64,000 nt of DNA from Lacihabitans soyangensis (GTDB lineage Bacteria > Bacteroidota > Bacteroidia > Cytophagales > Spirosomataceae). The stretch covers positions 62,001-126,000 of the forward strand of contig NZ_RJUF01000180.1 of assembly GCF_024343775.1 (NCBI RefSeq), written 5' to 3'. The position numbers and the translations under genes were made by a program. Shown here in pieces: positions 27,275-35,595 of the stretch (position 1 is the first letter of the stretch; each line of letters starts with the position of its first letter). The notes beneath the pieces were generated by a model. The model did no database searches. It was not told where the DNA came from and saw only the letters and a program-made list of their open reading frames with translations.

Positions 27275-27282
27275 TATTTTTG
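27275..27282 (+). promoter_or_regulatory. -7 box upstream of the nucleotidyltransferase gene
   Basis: TATTTTTG, exact match, 14 bases before the ATG at 27297, which implies a very short leader. Diverges from the box at 27211-27218. Confidence 0.6.
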
Positions 27283-27296
27283 CAAAAAAAAGATTA

Positions 27297-28196
27297 ATGA
27301 AACCTACACTATTGATTTTAGCGGCTGGAATGGGAAGCCGTTATGGTGGTATAAAACAGATTGACCCCTTTGGTCCAAATGGAGAAACTATTATAGATTA
27401 TTCGCTTTATGATGCGATACGGTCTGGATTCGGAAAAGTTGTGTTTATTATTCGTGAAGAACTTAAAGAAGACTTTATAAGACTTTTCGGGCCAAAATTA
27501 GATGGTAAAATAGATTACGATTTTGCAATTCAGGGATTTCAAAGTTATGTTCCAGCAGATTTGGCTGGCGTTAAACGTGAAAAACCTTGGGGAACTGGTC
27601 ATGCGGTATTGTGTGCTTGGGAACAAACAGAAACGCCTTTTGCAGTAATAAATGCAGATGATTTCTATGGCTTTGAAGCTTTCAAGACTATGGCAGATTT
27701 TTTAAGTAACAATATTGACGATGCCATGCATGCCATGATCGGCTATCAAATAAAAAATACGCTTTCAGAAAATGGGACAGTTTCGAGGGGAGTTTGCGTA
27801 ACAACACCAGAAGGTCTTTTGATTAATGTTACAGAAAGAACTAAAATAATCAAGCAAGAAAATGGCGAAATTGCATTTCTTGATGAAGGTGAACCAATAG
27901 TTTTGGGAGAAAATACACCTGTTTCAATGAATTTCTGGGGTTTTATGCCAACTGTTTTTCCTGAAATAAAAGATTTGTTTGAGACTTATGCTAGAGAAAA
28001 TTTTGATGCTCCCAAGGCTGAATTTTATATTCCGAAAGTAATGAGTTATTTAATAGACTCTGAAAAAGGCAATTGTAAAGTTTTTGAAAGTGCTTCAGAC
28101 TGGTTTGGAGTAACTTATCCAGAAGACAAAGAGATGGTTATCAGTCAATTGAATAGATTAATTGGCGAAGGAAAATATCCAAATAAGTTATGGTAA
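27297..28196 (+). CDS. Sugar-phosphate nucleotidyltransferase family protein
   Basis: 299 residues. The N-terminal LILAAGMGSRYGGIKQIDPF is the nucleotide-binding signature (G-x-G-x-R with a downstream Lys), and INADDFYG near residue 120 holds the metal-binding Asp. Members activate sugars by forming NDP-sugars; this subgroup carries a longer C-terminal part (LYF/ESASDWFGVTYPEDKEM) and is of unassigned substrate. Its stop codon abuts the shared terminator. Confidence 0.85.
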   Translation: MKPTLLILAAGMGSRYGGIKQIDPFGPNGETIIDYSLYDAIRSGFGKVVFIIREELKEDFIRLFGPKLDGKIDYDFAIQGFQSYVPADLAGVKREKPWGTGHAVLCAWEQTETPFAVINADDFYGFEAFKTMADFLSNNIDDAMHAMIGYQIKNTLSENGTVSRGVCVTTPEGLLINVTERTKIIKQENGEIAFLDEGEPIVLGENTPVSMNFWGFMPTVFPEIKDLFETYARENFDAPKAEFYIPKVMSYLIDSEKGNCKVFESASDWFGVTYPEDKEMVISQLNRLIGEGKYPNKLW

Positions 28197-28222
28197 GCCG
28201 AGATTAACTCTCGGCTTTTTTT
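28197..28222. terminator. Shared terminator embedded in a convergent gene end
   Basis: GCCGAGA (28197-28203) pairs with TCTCGGC (28209-28215) around TTAAC, followed by seven T. The loop contains the stop codon of the minus-strand oxidoreductase, and the T-run encodes its Lys codons, so coding sequence doubles as terminator. Confidence 0.88.
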
Positions 28223-29217
28223 ATCTTTTCTATAATACTTATTTGTTCTAGAATTTGGTCAGGCTTAATAATCGGCTCAACATTTTTTGTAATTACACCG
28301 GCCAAATTATCAAATAAATGCCCCCAGTTTCCTCCTTTGGTTTCCACTTTTCCAGAAATTTCGACACCATTGATGTTTGTTTTGACGGAACCATCCATCG
28401 CTTTTGGCTCGAATCCAAATCCAGTCTGATTTGGCCATAACCCAGCAACTAAGTGGTCTTCTTGAATATCCAAACCGTATTTAGTGTAGGTACCCAATGT
28501 ACCATTTACAACATATTTCGGGCCTTGGTCTTTTACCATTAGACTAGATTTCAGCGTTACTCTGAGTTTTCCATAATCTAAAATAATATCAAACGCATCA
28601 TCAATTTCAGAGCCTGCTCTTTGTGTAAACACTTCACCAAAAACTTTTTTCGGTTTGCCAAAAAGATAAATGGATTGATCGATCAAATGTGATCCCAAAT
28701 CGTAAAGAATACCGTTGGCAGGAGCTACAACTTCTTTCCATTTTTTTGGATTCAAAATTGGCTTATATCTGTCAAAATGAGCCTCATAAGAAATAATTTC
28801 TCCCAAAACCCCCGATTCTATAACACTTTTCACTGTCATAAAGTCTGAATCAAATCTTCGGTTTTGAAATACACAAATTTTCCGTTTAAAAGCTTCAGCT
28901 AATCTAAAAAGTTCCTCAGCTTCATGCAAATGAGCTGTTATTGGCTTCTCAATCAATATATTTTTACCCGCCTCCAAACATTTTTTTGCGTATTCGTAAT
29001 GCGTATTACTCGGAGAACAAATAGAAATCAACTGAATTGTTTCGTCCTCCAAGAGTGTTTCGTAAGTATCTACTCTTTGGGTTTCAGGAAACAAATGTTT
29101 TGGTATTTCTTGAGAAGTTACGATACTTTTAAGATTAAAATTGGGATTGGTTTGGAAAAATGGAGCTTGCAAATATCTACCCGAAAGTCCAAAACCAATA
29201 AGGCCGACGTTTATCAT
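28204..29217 (-). CDS. Gfo/Idh/MocA family NAD(P)-dependent oxidoreductase
   Basis: 337 residues. The Rossmann N-terminus INVGLIGFGLSGRYLQAPFF, the conserved LIEKPITAHLHEAEELF (EKP motif, near residue 97) and the alpha/beta C-terminal domain are typical. Oxidises or reduces sugars or cyclitols; the closest named group is the YvaA/YulF type with a GFGLSG start. Third gene after lysA and glutaryl-CoA dehydrogenase, separated by 4 bases. Confidence 0.85.
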   Translation of the reverse strand: MINVGLIGFGLSGRYLQAPFFQTNPNFNLKSIVTSQEIPKHLFPETQRVDTYETLLEDETIQLISICSPSNTHYEYAKKCLEAGKNILIEKPITAHLHEAEELFRLAEAFKRKICVFQNRRFDSDFMTVKSVIESGVLGEIISYEAHFDRYKPILNPKKWKEVVAPANGILYDLGSHLIDQSIYLFGKPKKVFGEVFTQRAGSEIDDAFDIILDYGKLRVTLKSSLMVKDQGPKYVVNGTLGTYTKYGLDIQEDHLVAGLWPNQTGFGFEPKAMDGSVKTNINGVEISGKVETKGGNWGHLFDNLAGVITKNVEPIIKPDQILEQISIIEKIKKAES

Positions 29218-29221
29218 ATTT

Positions 29222-30424
29222 TTATTTAAAAGATTGAATACCAGTTATTTCATTGCCTAAAATCAAGAGGTGAATGTCATGAGTACCTTCGTAAGTAACC
29301 ACCGATTCGAGATTCATCATGTGACGCATGACTGAGAATTCTCCTGTTATTCCGTTGCCACCCAATATTTGCCTTGCCTCTCGAGCTATTTCAAGGGCCA
29401 TTTGCACATTATTTCTTTTGGCTAATGATATCTGAGCGGTGGTAGCTTTTCCTTGGTTTTTATTTTGACCCAATTTCCAGACTAAAAGCTGAGCTTTGGT
29501 GATTTCTGTTAGCATTTCTGCCAATTTCTTTTGAATCAGCTGAAATGAAGCGATGGGTTTTCCAAACTGAATTCTTTCTGCCGCGTATTTTCGGGCAGCC
29601 TCATAACAATCCATGGCAGCACCCAAGGCTCCCCAGGCAATTCCGAATCTCGCATTGTCCAAACAAGCCAAAGGAGCTTTTAGTCCATCAGCCTCTGGTA
29701 GAATATTGGTTTTCGGTACTCTTACATCGTTGAATACCAATTCGCCAGTAGCACTTGCTCTTAAAGACCATTTGTTGTGGATTTCTGGTGCTGAAAAACC
29801 CGGCATACCTTTTTCAACTATTAATCCTTTTATTCTTCCAGCCTCGTTTTTTGCCCAAACTACGGCAATATCGGCAAATGGAGCGTTGGAAATCCACATT
29901 TTGGAGCCATTCAAAATTACATCTTCACCATCTTCTTTAAAATTGGTCACCATTCCACCAGGATTTGAACCATGGTCGGGTTCGGTCAACCCAAAACAGC
30001 CGAGAAACTCACCAGAGGCTAGTTTAGGTAGAAATTTCAACTTTTGTTCTTCTGAGCCAAATTTAAGAATTGGAAACATGACCAAAGAACCTTGTACCGA
30101 AGCAGTTGATCGGATTCCCGAATCACAACGCTCCAATTCCTGCATCATGAGTCCGTAGGAAATGTAGTCGCTTCCCATTCCGCCATATTGCTCAGGAACA
30201 GTTGGGCCAAAAACACCCATTTCTCCCATTTTTTTCACCAAATGGTAGGGGAATTTGGCACTTTGAGCCGCATCCTCTATAATTGGCGAAATATCTTTTT
30301 TTACAAAATCCCTGACCGAGGAACGAATCATTTTCTGTTCTTCGGTCAACAAATCATCTACACCATAAAAATCTGGCGATTCGAATTCGTCTTTTTTGTG
30401 AGAAATTTTAAAATTGTAATCCAT
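29222..30424 (-). CDS. Glutaryl-CoA dehydrogenase-type acyl-CoA dehydrogenase
   Basis: 400 residues. FAD enzyme; glutaryl-CoA dehydrogenase oxidises and decarboxylates glutaryl-CoA to crotonyl-CoA in lysine and tryptophan breakdown. The FAD-binding GCFGLTEPDHGSNPGGM near residue 141 and the catalytic Glu in the ending VTYEGTHDIHLLILGNEITG match the glutaryl-CoA class, and an Arg lies in the conserved substrate-binding region. The gap to lysA upstream is 3 bases, giving an operon that mixes lysine synthesis and lysine breakdown enzymes. Confidence 0.87.
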   Translation of the reverse strand: MDYNFKISHKKDEFESPDFYGVDDLLTEEQKMIRSSVRDFVKKDISPIIEDAAQSAKFPYHLVKKMGEMGVFGPTVPEQYGGMGSDYISYGLMMQELERCDSGIRSTASVQGSLVMFPILKFGSEEQKLKFLPKLASGEFLGCFGLTEPDHGSNPGGMVTNFKEDGEDVILNGSKMWISNAPFADIAVVWAKNEAGRIKGLIVEKGMPGFSAPEIHNKWSLRASATGELVFNDVRVPKTNILPEADGLKAPLACLDNARFGIAWGALGAAMDCYEAARKYAAERIQFGKPIASFQLIQKKLAEMLTEITKAQLLVWKLGQNKNQGKATTAQISLAKRNNVQMALEIAREARQILGGNGITGEFSVMRHMMNLESVVTYEGTHDIHLLILGNEITGIQSFK

Positions 30425-30427
30425 CTT

Positions 30428-31663
30428 TTAGAAGTCCACAAGGACTTGGTTGTTTAATATGTCTTGAAGTGTCTCTCTTTTTCTTATCAAATGAGCCTTG
30501 TTTTCATAAATTAAAACTTCAGCAGGCCTAAACCGAGCATTATAATTAGACGCCATAGTAAAGCCGTAAGCACCTGCATTTTTTATGGCCAATATGTCAC
30601 CTTCTGAGGCTTCAGGTAACTCTCTTTCCTTAGCAATATCGTCAGTTTCACAGATATATCCCACCACATCATACATTTTTTTTGAAGATTCGGCAGACTT
30701 CGAAATATTAACGACATCGTGAAAAGCGTCATACATCATAGGCCTTATGAGGTGATTCAGGCCTGTATTTAGTCCCAAAAGAGTTTTTGTAGGATTTTCT
30801 TTTACTACATTAACTTGTGCAAGTAAATATCCGCTCTCACTAACTAAGAATTTACCTGGCTCAAACCATAGCTCCAAATCTTTGCCATATTTTTGACAGA
30901 ACTCTGAAAAAGAAGCACTTATTTTCTCGCCCAAATCCTTCATATCTGTTTCAATATCACCTTCTTTGTAGGCCACTTTAAATCCACCACCAAAATCCAG
31001 ATATTTTAAGTTTGGAAAATCCATGGCAAATTCAAAAATGACTTTGGCCACGTTTACAAACGTTTTTCCATCTTTTATGTCGGAACCCGTATGTTGGTGA
31101 ATTCCAACGATATTCAGATCATATTTTTTAATCAAATCAAGAATAGCGGGCTTTTGCTCAATTGCAATTCCAAATTTAGACTCTTTGTGACCAGTACTTA
31201 TTTTTAGATTTCCACCACCTTCAATATTCGGCCTGATTCTTATCAAAACAGGAACAGAATTTCCATATTTTTGACCAAACTTCTCTAAAGACGAAAGATT
31301 ATCTATGTTAATCAGTACATTTTCGGTCACGCATTCCTCTATTTCATCGAACGAAACACCACTTGAAGTATAGGTAATTTGCTCAGGAGAAAAACCAGCT
31401 TTTAGAGCAATGGCCATTTCTTGGGGAGAAACTACATCAATTTCCACGCCCAATTTGTTCATTAATTTTAAAACTGAAATATTGGTATTGGCCTTACAAG
31501 CATATTTAATCTTCATTTTAATGCCCTTAAATGCGTTTTTTAGGGTATTAACTTTCTCTTCTATTTTAGCTCCATCATATACATAAAGTGGTGTGCCGTA
31601 GTTCTGGCAAAGTTCTAACAAATCCTGATTTTGAATACAATACCTATCTTCTCTAACAATCAT
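30428..31663 (-). CDS. lysA: Diaminopimelate decarboxylase
   Basis: 411 residues. PLP enzyme that converts meso-diaminopimelate to L-lysine. The Lys that binds PLP is in KYACKANTN near residue 51; HQHTGSDI near residue 189, DFGGGFKV and WFEPGKFLV complete the alanine-racemase-type fold. ATG at 31663 is preferred to the TTG one codon earlier. First gene of the lysA-glutaryl-CoA dehydrogenase-oxidoreductase operon. Confidence 0.95.
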   Translation of the reverse strand: MIVREDRYCIQNQDLLELCQNYGTPLYVYDGAKIEEKVNTLKNAFKGIKMKIKYACKANTNISVLKLMNKLGVEIDVVSPQEMAIALKAGFSPEQITYTSSGVSFDEIEECVTENVLINIDNLSSLEKFGQKYGNSVPVLIRIRPNIEGGGNLKISTGHKESKFGIAIEQKPAILDLIKKYDLNIVGIHQHTGSDIKDGKTFVNVAKVIFEFAMDFPNLKYLDFGGGFKVAYKEGDIETDMKDLGEKISASFSEFCQKYGKDLELWFEPGKFLVSESGYLLAQVNVVKENPTKTLLGLNTGLNHLIRPMMYDAFHDVVNISKSAESSKKMYDVVGYICETDDIAKERELPEASEGDILAIKNAGAYGFTMASNYNARFRPAEVLIYENKAHLIRKRETLQDILNNQVLVDF

Positions 31664-31679
31664 CAATAATTTTTTTCTG

Positions 31680-31687
31680 CAAAAATA
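31680..31687 (-). promoter_or_regulatory. -7 box upstream of lysA
   Basis: Reads TATTTTTG on the minus strand (exact), 17 bases from the ATG. Confidence 0.55.
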
Positions 31688-31821
31688 AGTTTTAAAACCT
31701 AAATAGAATAGGTAAAATCTAACATATTTCGATACGATTTGAGATTTATTGAATTCTTAATTTGAGGATATTGAAGAATAGAAAAGGAATGTATAAATTG
31801 CAGATACATTAATATCAACAA

Positions 31822-33153
31822 ATGAAAAAACAAACTACAATTTTACTGGTACTATTTTTTGGATTTGTTTCTGGTTTAAATGCTCAAATCAAATCTGGTC
31901 CGATGCTCGGATATTCCGAAATGAGAGAGGTTTTGCTCTGGGTTCAAACAGAAAAGGCTGATTTCGTGAAATTTTCCTATTGGGACAAAGAAACTCCTGC
32001 TGTGAAGTACTACACGGAGGAAATTCAGACCAATAAAGACAATGCTTATGTGGCAAAATTGATTGCAGATCAAGTTTTACCTGGTAAAAAGTACGGATAT
32101 GAGGTTTGGATAAATAAGAAACCTGTTAAAGCTGTAAATACGCAAGAGTTTCAAACTCAAACACTTTGGCAGTACAGATTTGACCCACCAGCTTTCAAGT
32201 TTGCCTTGGGAAGTTGTACCTATACCAATGAAGAGCGTTTTGATAGGCCAGGTAATCCCTACGGAAAAAGTACTTCTATTTTTACAAAAATATCGGAGCA
32301 AAAGCCCAATTTCATGGTTTGGGGAGGAGATAATATCTACCTAAGAGAGGTGGATTGGAATACAAAAACGGGCATCAACCATCGTTACTCTGAGTTCAAA
32401 AAAGTTAAAGAACTTCAACCACTCTGGGCAAATGTTCACCATTATGCCATTTGGGATGACCACGAATTTGGCCCAAATGATTCAGATCGTAGTTTTTTTG
32501 GTAAAAACATGACGCTTGCTGCTTTCAAGAATTTCTGGGGAAATCCAAACTACATCTTTGAAAATGAAGGTATTACAGGTACTTTTTCATGGGAGGATTG
32601 CCAGTTTTTTTTGATGGATGATAGGTATTTCAGAGCTCCAAATGACTTGGTAGATTCTACTAAAGATTATTTCGGAGAAAAACAGTTAAATTGGTTAATC
32701 GATGCATTGAGTGCTTCTGCGGCTCCATTTAAATTTGTAATAAATGGTGGACAAGTAGTAAATGAAGCAGCGGTTTCTGAAAATATGGCCACATACCCCG
32801 TAGAAAGAAAGAAACTTTTTGATAAACTTACTGAAAACAAAATATCTGGTGTTATTTTCGTTTCGGGTGATAGGCATCATACCAACCTTCAAAAATTGGA
32901 GAGAAACGGGACTTATCCTTTGTATGACTTGACAATTTCTCCGCTGACTTCGAGTGCGGGCAAGCCTGCGGAAATTGAACTTAAAGGCAATACCATTATA
33001 AAAGGAACAGAGTTGTACAATTCACAAGCCTTTAGCATAATGGAGGTTTCTGGAAAAAGAACTGACAGAGTATTGAAAATCAACGTTTTTGATGGCAATG
33101 GGGAGAAAAAATGGGATTACACCATCAACGCCAAAGATTTAAGGGCTAAATAA
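31822..33153 (+). CDS. PhoD-like secreted alkaline phosphatase
   Basis: 443 residues with a signal peptide (LVLFFGFVSGLNAQ). Metallophosphoesterase of the PhoD group: WGGDNIYLREVDW near residue 170, WDDHEFGPNDSD near residue 211 and VSGDRHHTNL near residue 346 supply the metal-binding Asp and His residues. PhoD enzymes release phosphate from mono- and diesters outside the cytoplasm. A weak promoter candidate lies at 31770-31800 (TTG, 18 bases, TATAAATTG). The deiminase gene follows after 7 bases. Confidence 0.88.
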   Translation: MKKQTTILLVLFFGFVSGLNAQIKSGPMLGYSEMREVLLWVQTEKADFVKFSYWDKETPAVKYYTEEIQTNKDNAYVAKLIADQVLPGKKYGYEVWINKKPVKAVNTQEFQTQTLWQYRFDPPAFKFALGSCTYTNEERFDRPGNPYGKSTSIFTKISEQKPNFMVWGGDNIYLREVDWNTKTGINHRYSEFKKVKELQPLWANVHHYAIWDDHEFGPNDSDRSFFGKNMTLAAFKNFWGNPNYIFENEGITGTFSWEDCQFFLMDDRYFRAPNDLVDSTKDYFGEKQLNWLIDALSASAAPFKFVINGGQVVNEAAVSENMATYPVERKKLFDKLTENKISGVIFVSGDRHHTNLQKLERNGTYPLYDLTISPLTSSAGKPAEIELKGNTIIKGTELYNSQAFSIMEVSGKRTDRVLKINVFDGNGEKKWDYTINAKDLRAK

Positions 33154-33160
33154 TTTGACC

Positions 33161-34597
33161 ATGGATAATCAAATATTTGTTGATTCTGAAATTTCAACTT
33201 TACAACGTCTAATAATTCATAGCCCAGACAGTGGCTTAGGTAAAGTAGTACCATCTAAAGCCCAAGATTGGCTATTCGAGGACATTATTCATCTCGATAC
33301 CATGCGGCGAAAAGAGTATGATTATTATGTTAAACTTCTTTTATTTTTTTTAGATCCTGAAAAAATTCAGAATCAAGATTTATCCGACGCTAAACGTGAG
33401 TTTTTTAAACCAAATTCGAAAGGATATTTCAATTCAGATAAAGTAATTGATTTTGAAAAACTTTTGGCTGACGTCCTTAATATTGAAGAAGTAAAAGTAC
33501 AGTTGGTGGCGGCAGTAAGTGCCATAGAAGAATGTTCTTATCTCGAAATGAAGCGTTTTTTGACTTTTGGCAATATAGAATTGTCGAAAGTTTTAATAAC
33601 CGGCATCACCGATTCAGGAGAAATGTTCTTCCCTCCCATTCCGAATTTGATTTTTACACGGGACATAGGAATAGTAGTCAACGACCACATTTTATTGAAC
33701 AAGCCTGCCAGAAGAGCCAGATCAAGGGAGTCTTTATTGGCCAAATATATTTTCTTCAATCACCCATTGTTTGCTACTCTCACAGGCAAAATAATTGAAA
33801 TTGAAGAAGATGAGGAGCACTTTCTTTTGCCCGAAGACCAAGGAAAGCGGATAGACACCCTGGAAGGTGGTGATGTAATGATGGTAGCTCCTAATCATTT
33901 ATTAATAGGAATAAGTGAAAGAACCACCGTAGAAGCGGCCCGTCAGGTAATCGATAAGCTTTTTGCCAAGAATATAGTTAAGAAAATTTCCTTGATAAAA
34001 ATTCCTGCCAAACGGGATTATATGCATATTGATACTATTTTTACACAAATAAAACGTAATGTTTGGGTGCTTTTGGGTTCATTAGCCCGCACCAAAGAAA
34101 CGGCAGAAAATGAGAAAGTTTGGGACGAATTAGGACAAAGGGTTACCCATGAAGACATTATTATCAAGCAGTTTTACAAAGAAGGCGACAAGGTTTTGAG
34201 CAGGAATTTCGATAATTTGGAGGAACTTCTAAAGTATATTTCGGAAATTGATTTGAAATGCACAGAACCTGTTAATTTCATATATTCTGGCAACAATGTT
34301 TTTCCATTTGGAGCGAGAGAACAATGGACAGACTCTTGTAATCTTTTGGTTCTGAAAGAAGGTGTTGCGGTAGGATATGATCGAAACGATAAAACGAGTG
34401 AGGCTTTCAGAGAGTATGGTTTCAAGACCATTCATGCCGTAGAACTCGTAAATCAACTCGAACAAGGAAAAGTAAAAGTCGAGGACATCAATGATACGAT
34501 AATTCTGCTGCCATCGTCGGAGTTGTCAAGAGCTCGAGGTGGGTCGCATTGTATGAGTATGCCACTTCAAAGAATTGCCTACAAACCTAAAAATTAG
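33161..34597 (+). CDS. Arginine deiminase-family enzyme (long form)
   Basis: 478 residues, longer than the roughly 400-410 of classical arginine deiminase because of an insert around residues 60-130. Guanidino-group-modifying superfamily: FTRDIGIVV near residue 165, LEGGDVMMV near residue 235 (catalytic Asp), YMHIDTIFT near residue 288 (catalytic His) and the C-terminal nucleophile in ARGGSHCMSMPLQR. Expected to hydrolyse arginine to citrulline plus ammonia. ATG 33161 is chosen; the in-frame TTG at 33155 is only two codons earlier. CtlX follows after 4 bases. Confidence 0.83.
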   Translation: MDNQIFVDSEISTLQRLIIHSPDSGLGKVVPSKAQDWLFEDIIHLDTMRRKEYDYYVKLLLFFLDPEKIQNQDLSDAKREFFKPNSKGYFNSDKVIDFEKLLADVLNIEEVKVQLVAAVSAIEECSYLEMKRFLTFGNIELSKVLITGITDSGEMFFPPIPNLIFTRDIGIVVNDHILLNKPARRARSRESLLAKYIFFNHPLFATLTGKIIEIEEDEEHFLLPEDQGKRIDTLEGGDVMMVAPNHLLIGISERTTVEAARQVIDKLFAKNIVKKISLIKIPAKRDYMHIDTIFTQIKRNVWVLLGSLARTKETAENEKVWDELGQRVTHEDIIIKQFYKEGDKVLSRNFDNLEELLKYISEIDLKCTEPVNFIYSGNNVFPFGAREQWTDSCNLLVLKEGVAVGYDRNDKTSEAFREYGFKTIHAVELVNQLEQGKVKVEDINDTIILLPSSELSRARGGSHCMSMPLQRIAYKPKN

Positions 34598-34601
34598 AAT
34601 C

Positions 34602-35519
34602 ATGCAAGAACAAATCACTTCTAATGTATTGATGATTAGGCCAGTTAACTTTAATTTTAATGAACAAACAGCCGAATCAAACAAGTTTCAGAGCAAAGGA
34701 ACTGACGAAAATATCAATTTTTCGGCACAAGTAGCTTTTGATCAATTTGTAGAGCAACTTGAGCTAAGAGGTATAAATGTAATGGTGATAGAGGATACCC
34801 CTGAGCCATTTACGCCAGATAGTATTTTCCCGAACAATTGGATTTCGATGCACCATTCTGGTAAGGTTATTCTGTATCCAATGGAGGCTCCCAATCGTAG
34901 GGCTGAGAGGAGAAAAGATATTCTGGATAAAATAAAGCAGAAATATGACCTAAATGTTGTGTTGGATTTTACTCATTATGAGGAAGAAAATAAGTTTTTA
35001 GAAGGGACAGGAAGTTTGGTTTTAGACAGAATTCATCGTGTTGCTTTTGCTTGTATTTCAACAAGAACAAACCCTGAGGTGTTGGCAGCTTGGAAAAAAC
35101 AAATGAACTACGATTTGGTGACTTTCAATGCATTTGACCAAAACCAGCACCCTATTTATCACACCAATGTAGTGATGTGTATGGGCGATACTTTTTGTGT
35201 AATTTGTTTAGAATCTATCTCTGACTTGGATGAAAGGCTAATAATAAAGCAAAAGTTGGAAAGTTTGGGTAAAGAGGTGATTGAAATCAGTCTTGACCAA
35301 ATGAATGAATTTGCGGGAAATATGCTTCTTGTTAAAAACAAATCTGAAAAAAAATTCTTGGTGATGTCGGACAGAGCATATAAATCTTTGTCGAATAATC
35401 AAGTGGAGCTCTTAGAGGAATATGCTGAAATTATTCACCCAGATTTGAGCGTTATAGAAACCTATGGCGGTGGTTCTGCACGATGCATGATTGCAGAAAT
35501 ACATTTGCCCGAAATTTGA
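34602..35519 (+). CDS. ctlX: CtlX-family citrulline ureidase (amidinotransferase superfamily)
   Basis: 305 residues. Start is ATG 34602, which opens MQEQITSNVLMIRPV; the longer frame would overlap the upstream gene. Motifs of the CtlX group: DSIFPNNWISMH near residue 73, LEGTGSLVLDR (Glu/Gly site), YHTNVVMCMGD (catalytic His) and the C-terminal nucleophile in GGGSARCMIAEI. CtlX in Francisella hydrolyses citrulline to ornithine, CO2 and ammonia. Coupled with the preceding deiminase, it would complete conversion of arginine to ornithine. Confidence 0.82.
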   Translation: MQEQITSNVLMIRPVNFNFNEQTAESNKFQSKGTDENINFSAQVAFDQFVEQLELRGINVMVIEDTPEPFTPDSIFPNNWISMHHSGKVILYPMEAPNRRAERRKDILDKIKQKYDLNVVLDFTHYEEENKFLEGTGSLVLDRIHRVAFACISTRTNPEVLAAWKKQMNYDLVTFNAFDQNQHPIYHTNVVMCMGDTFCVICLESISDLDERLIIKQKLESLGKEVIEISLDQMNEFAGNMLLVKNKSEKKFLVMSDRAYKSLSNNQVELLEEYAEIIHPDLSVIETYGGGSARCMIAEIHLPEI

Positions 35520-35544
35520 ATATTACAATTTCCTTTAAAAACGA

Positions 35545-35580
35545 AAAAGCCCTTCCAAATTACTTTGAAAGGGTTTTTTT
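35545..35580 (+). terminator. Terminator of the PhoD-deiminase-CtlX operon
   Basis: CCCTT (35550-35554) pairs with AAGGG (35569-35573), and CAAA/TTTG extends the stem after one mismatch; followed by TTTTTTT. Bidirectional, and also serves the TonB receptor gene. Confidence 0.85.
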
Positions 35581-35595
35581 ATGCTAAACTTTACC

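Noticed and set aside
29613-30158. Long plus-strand frame opposite the acyl-CoA dehydrogenase
   Set aside because: Antisense shadow of a conserved gene; no promoter or family match.
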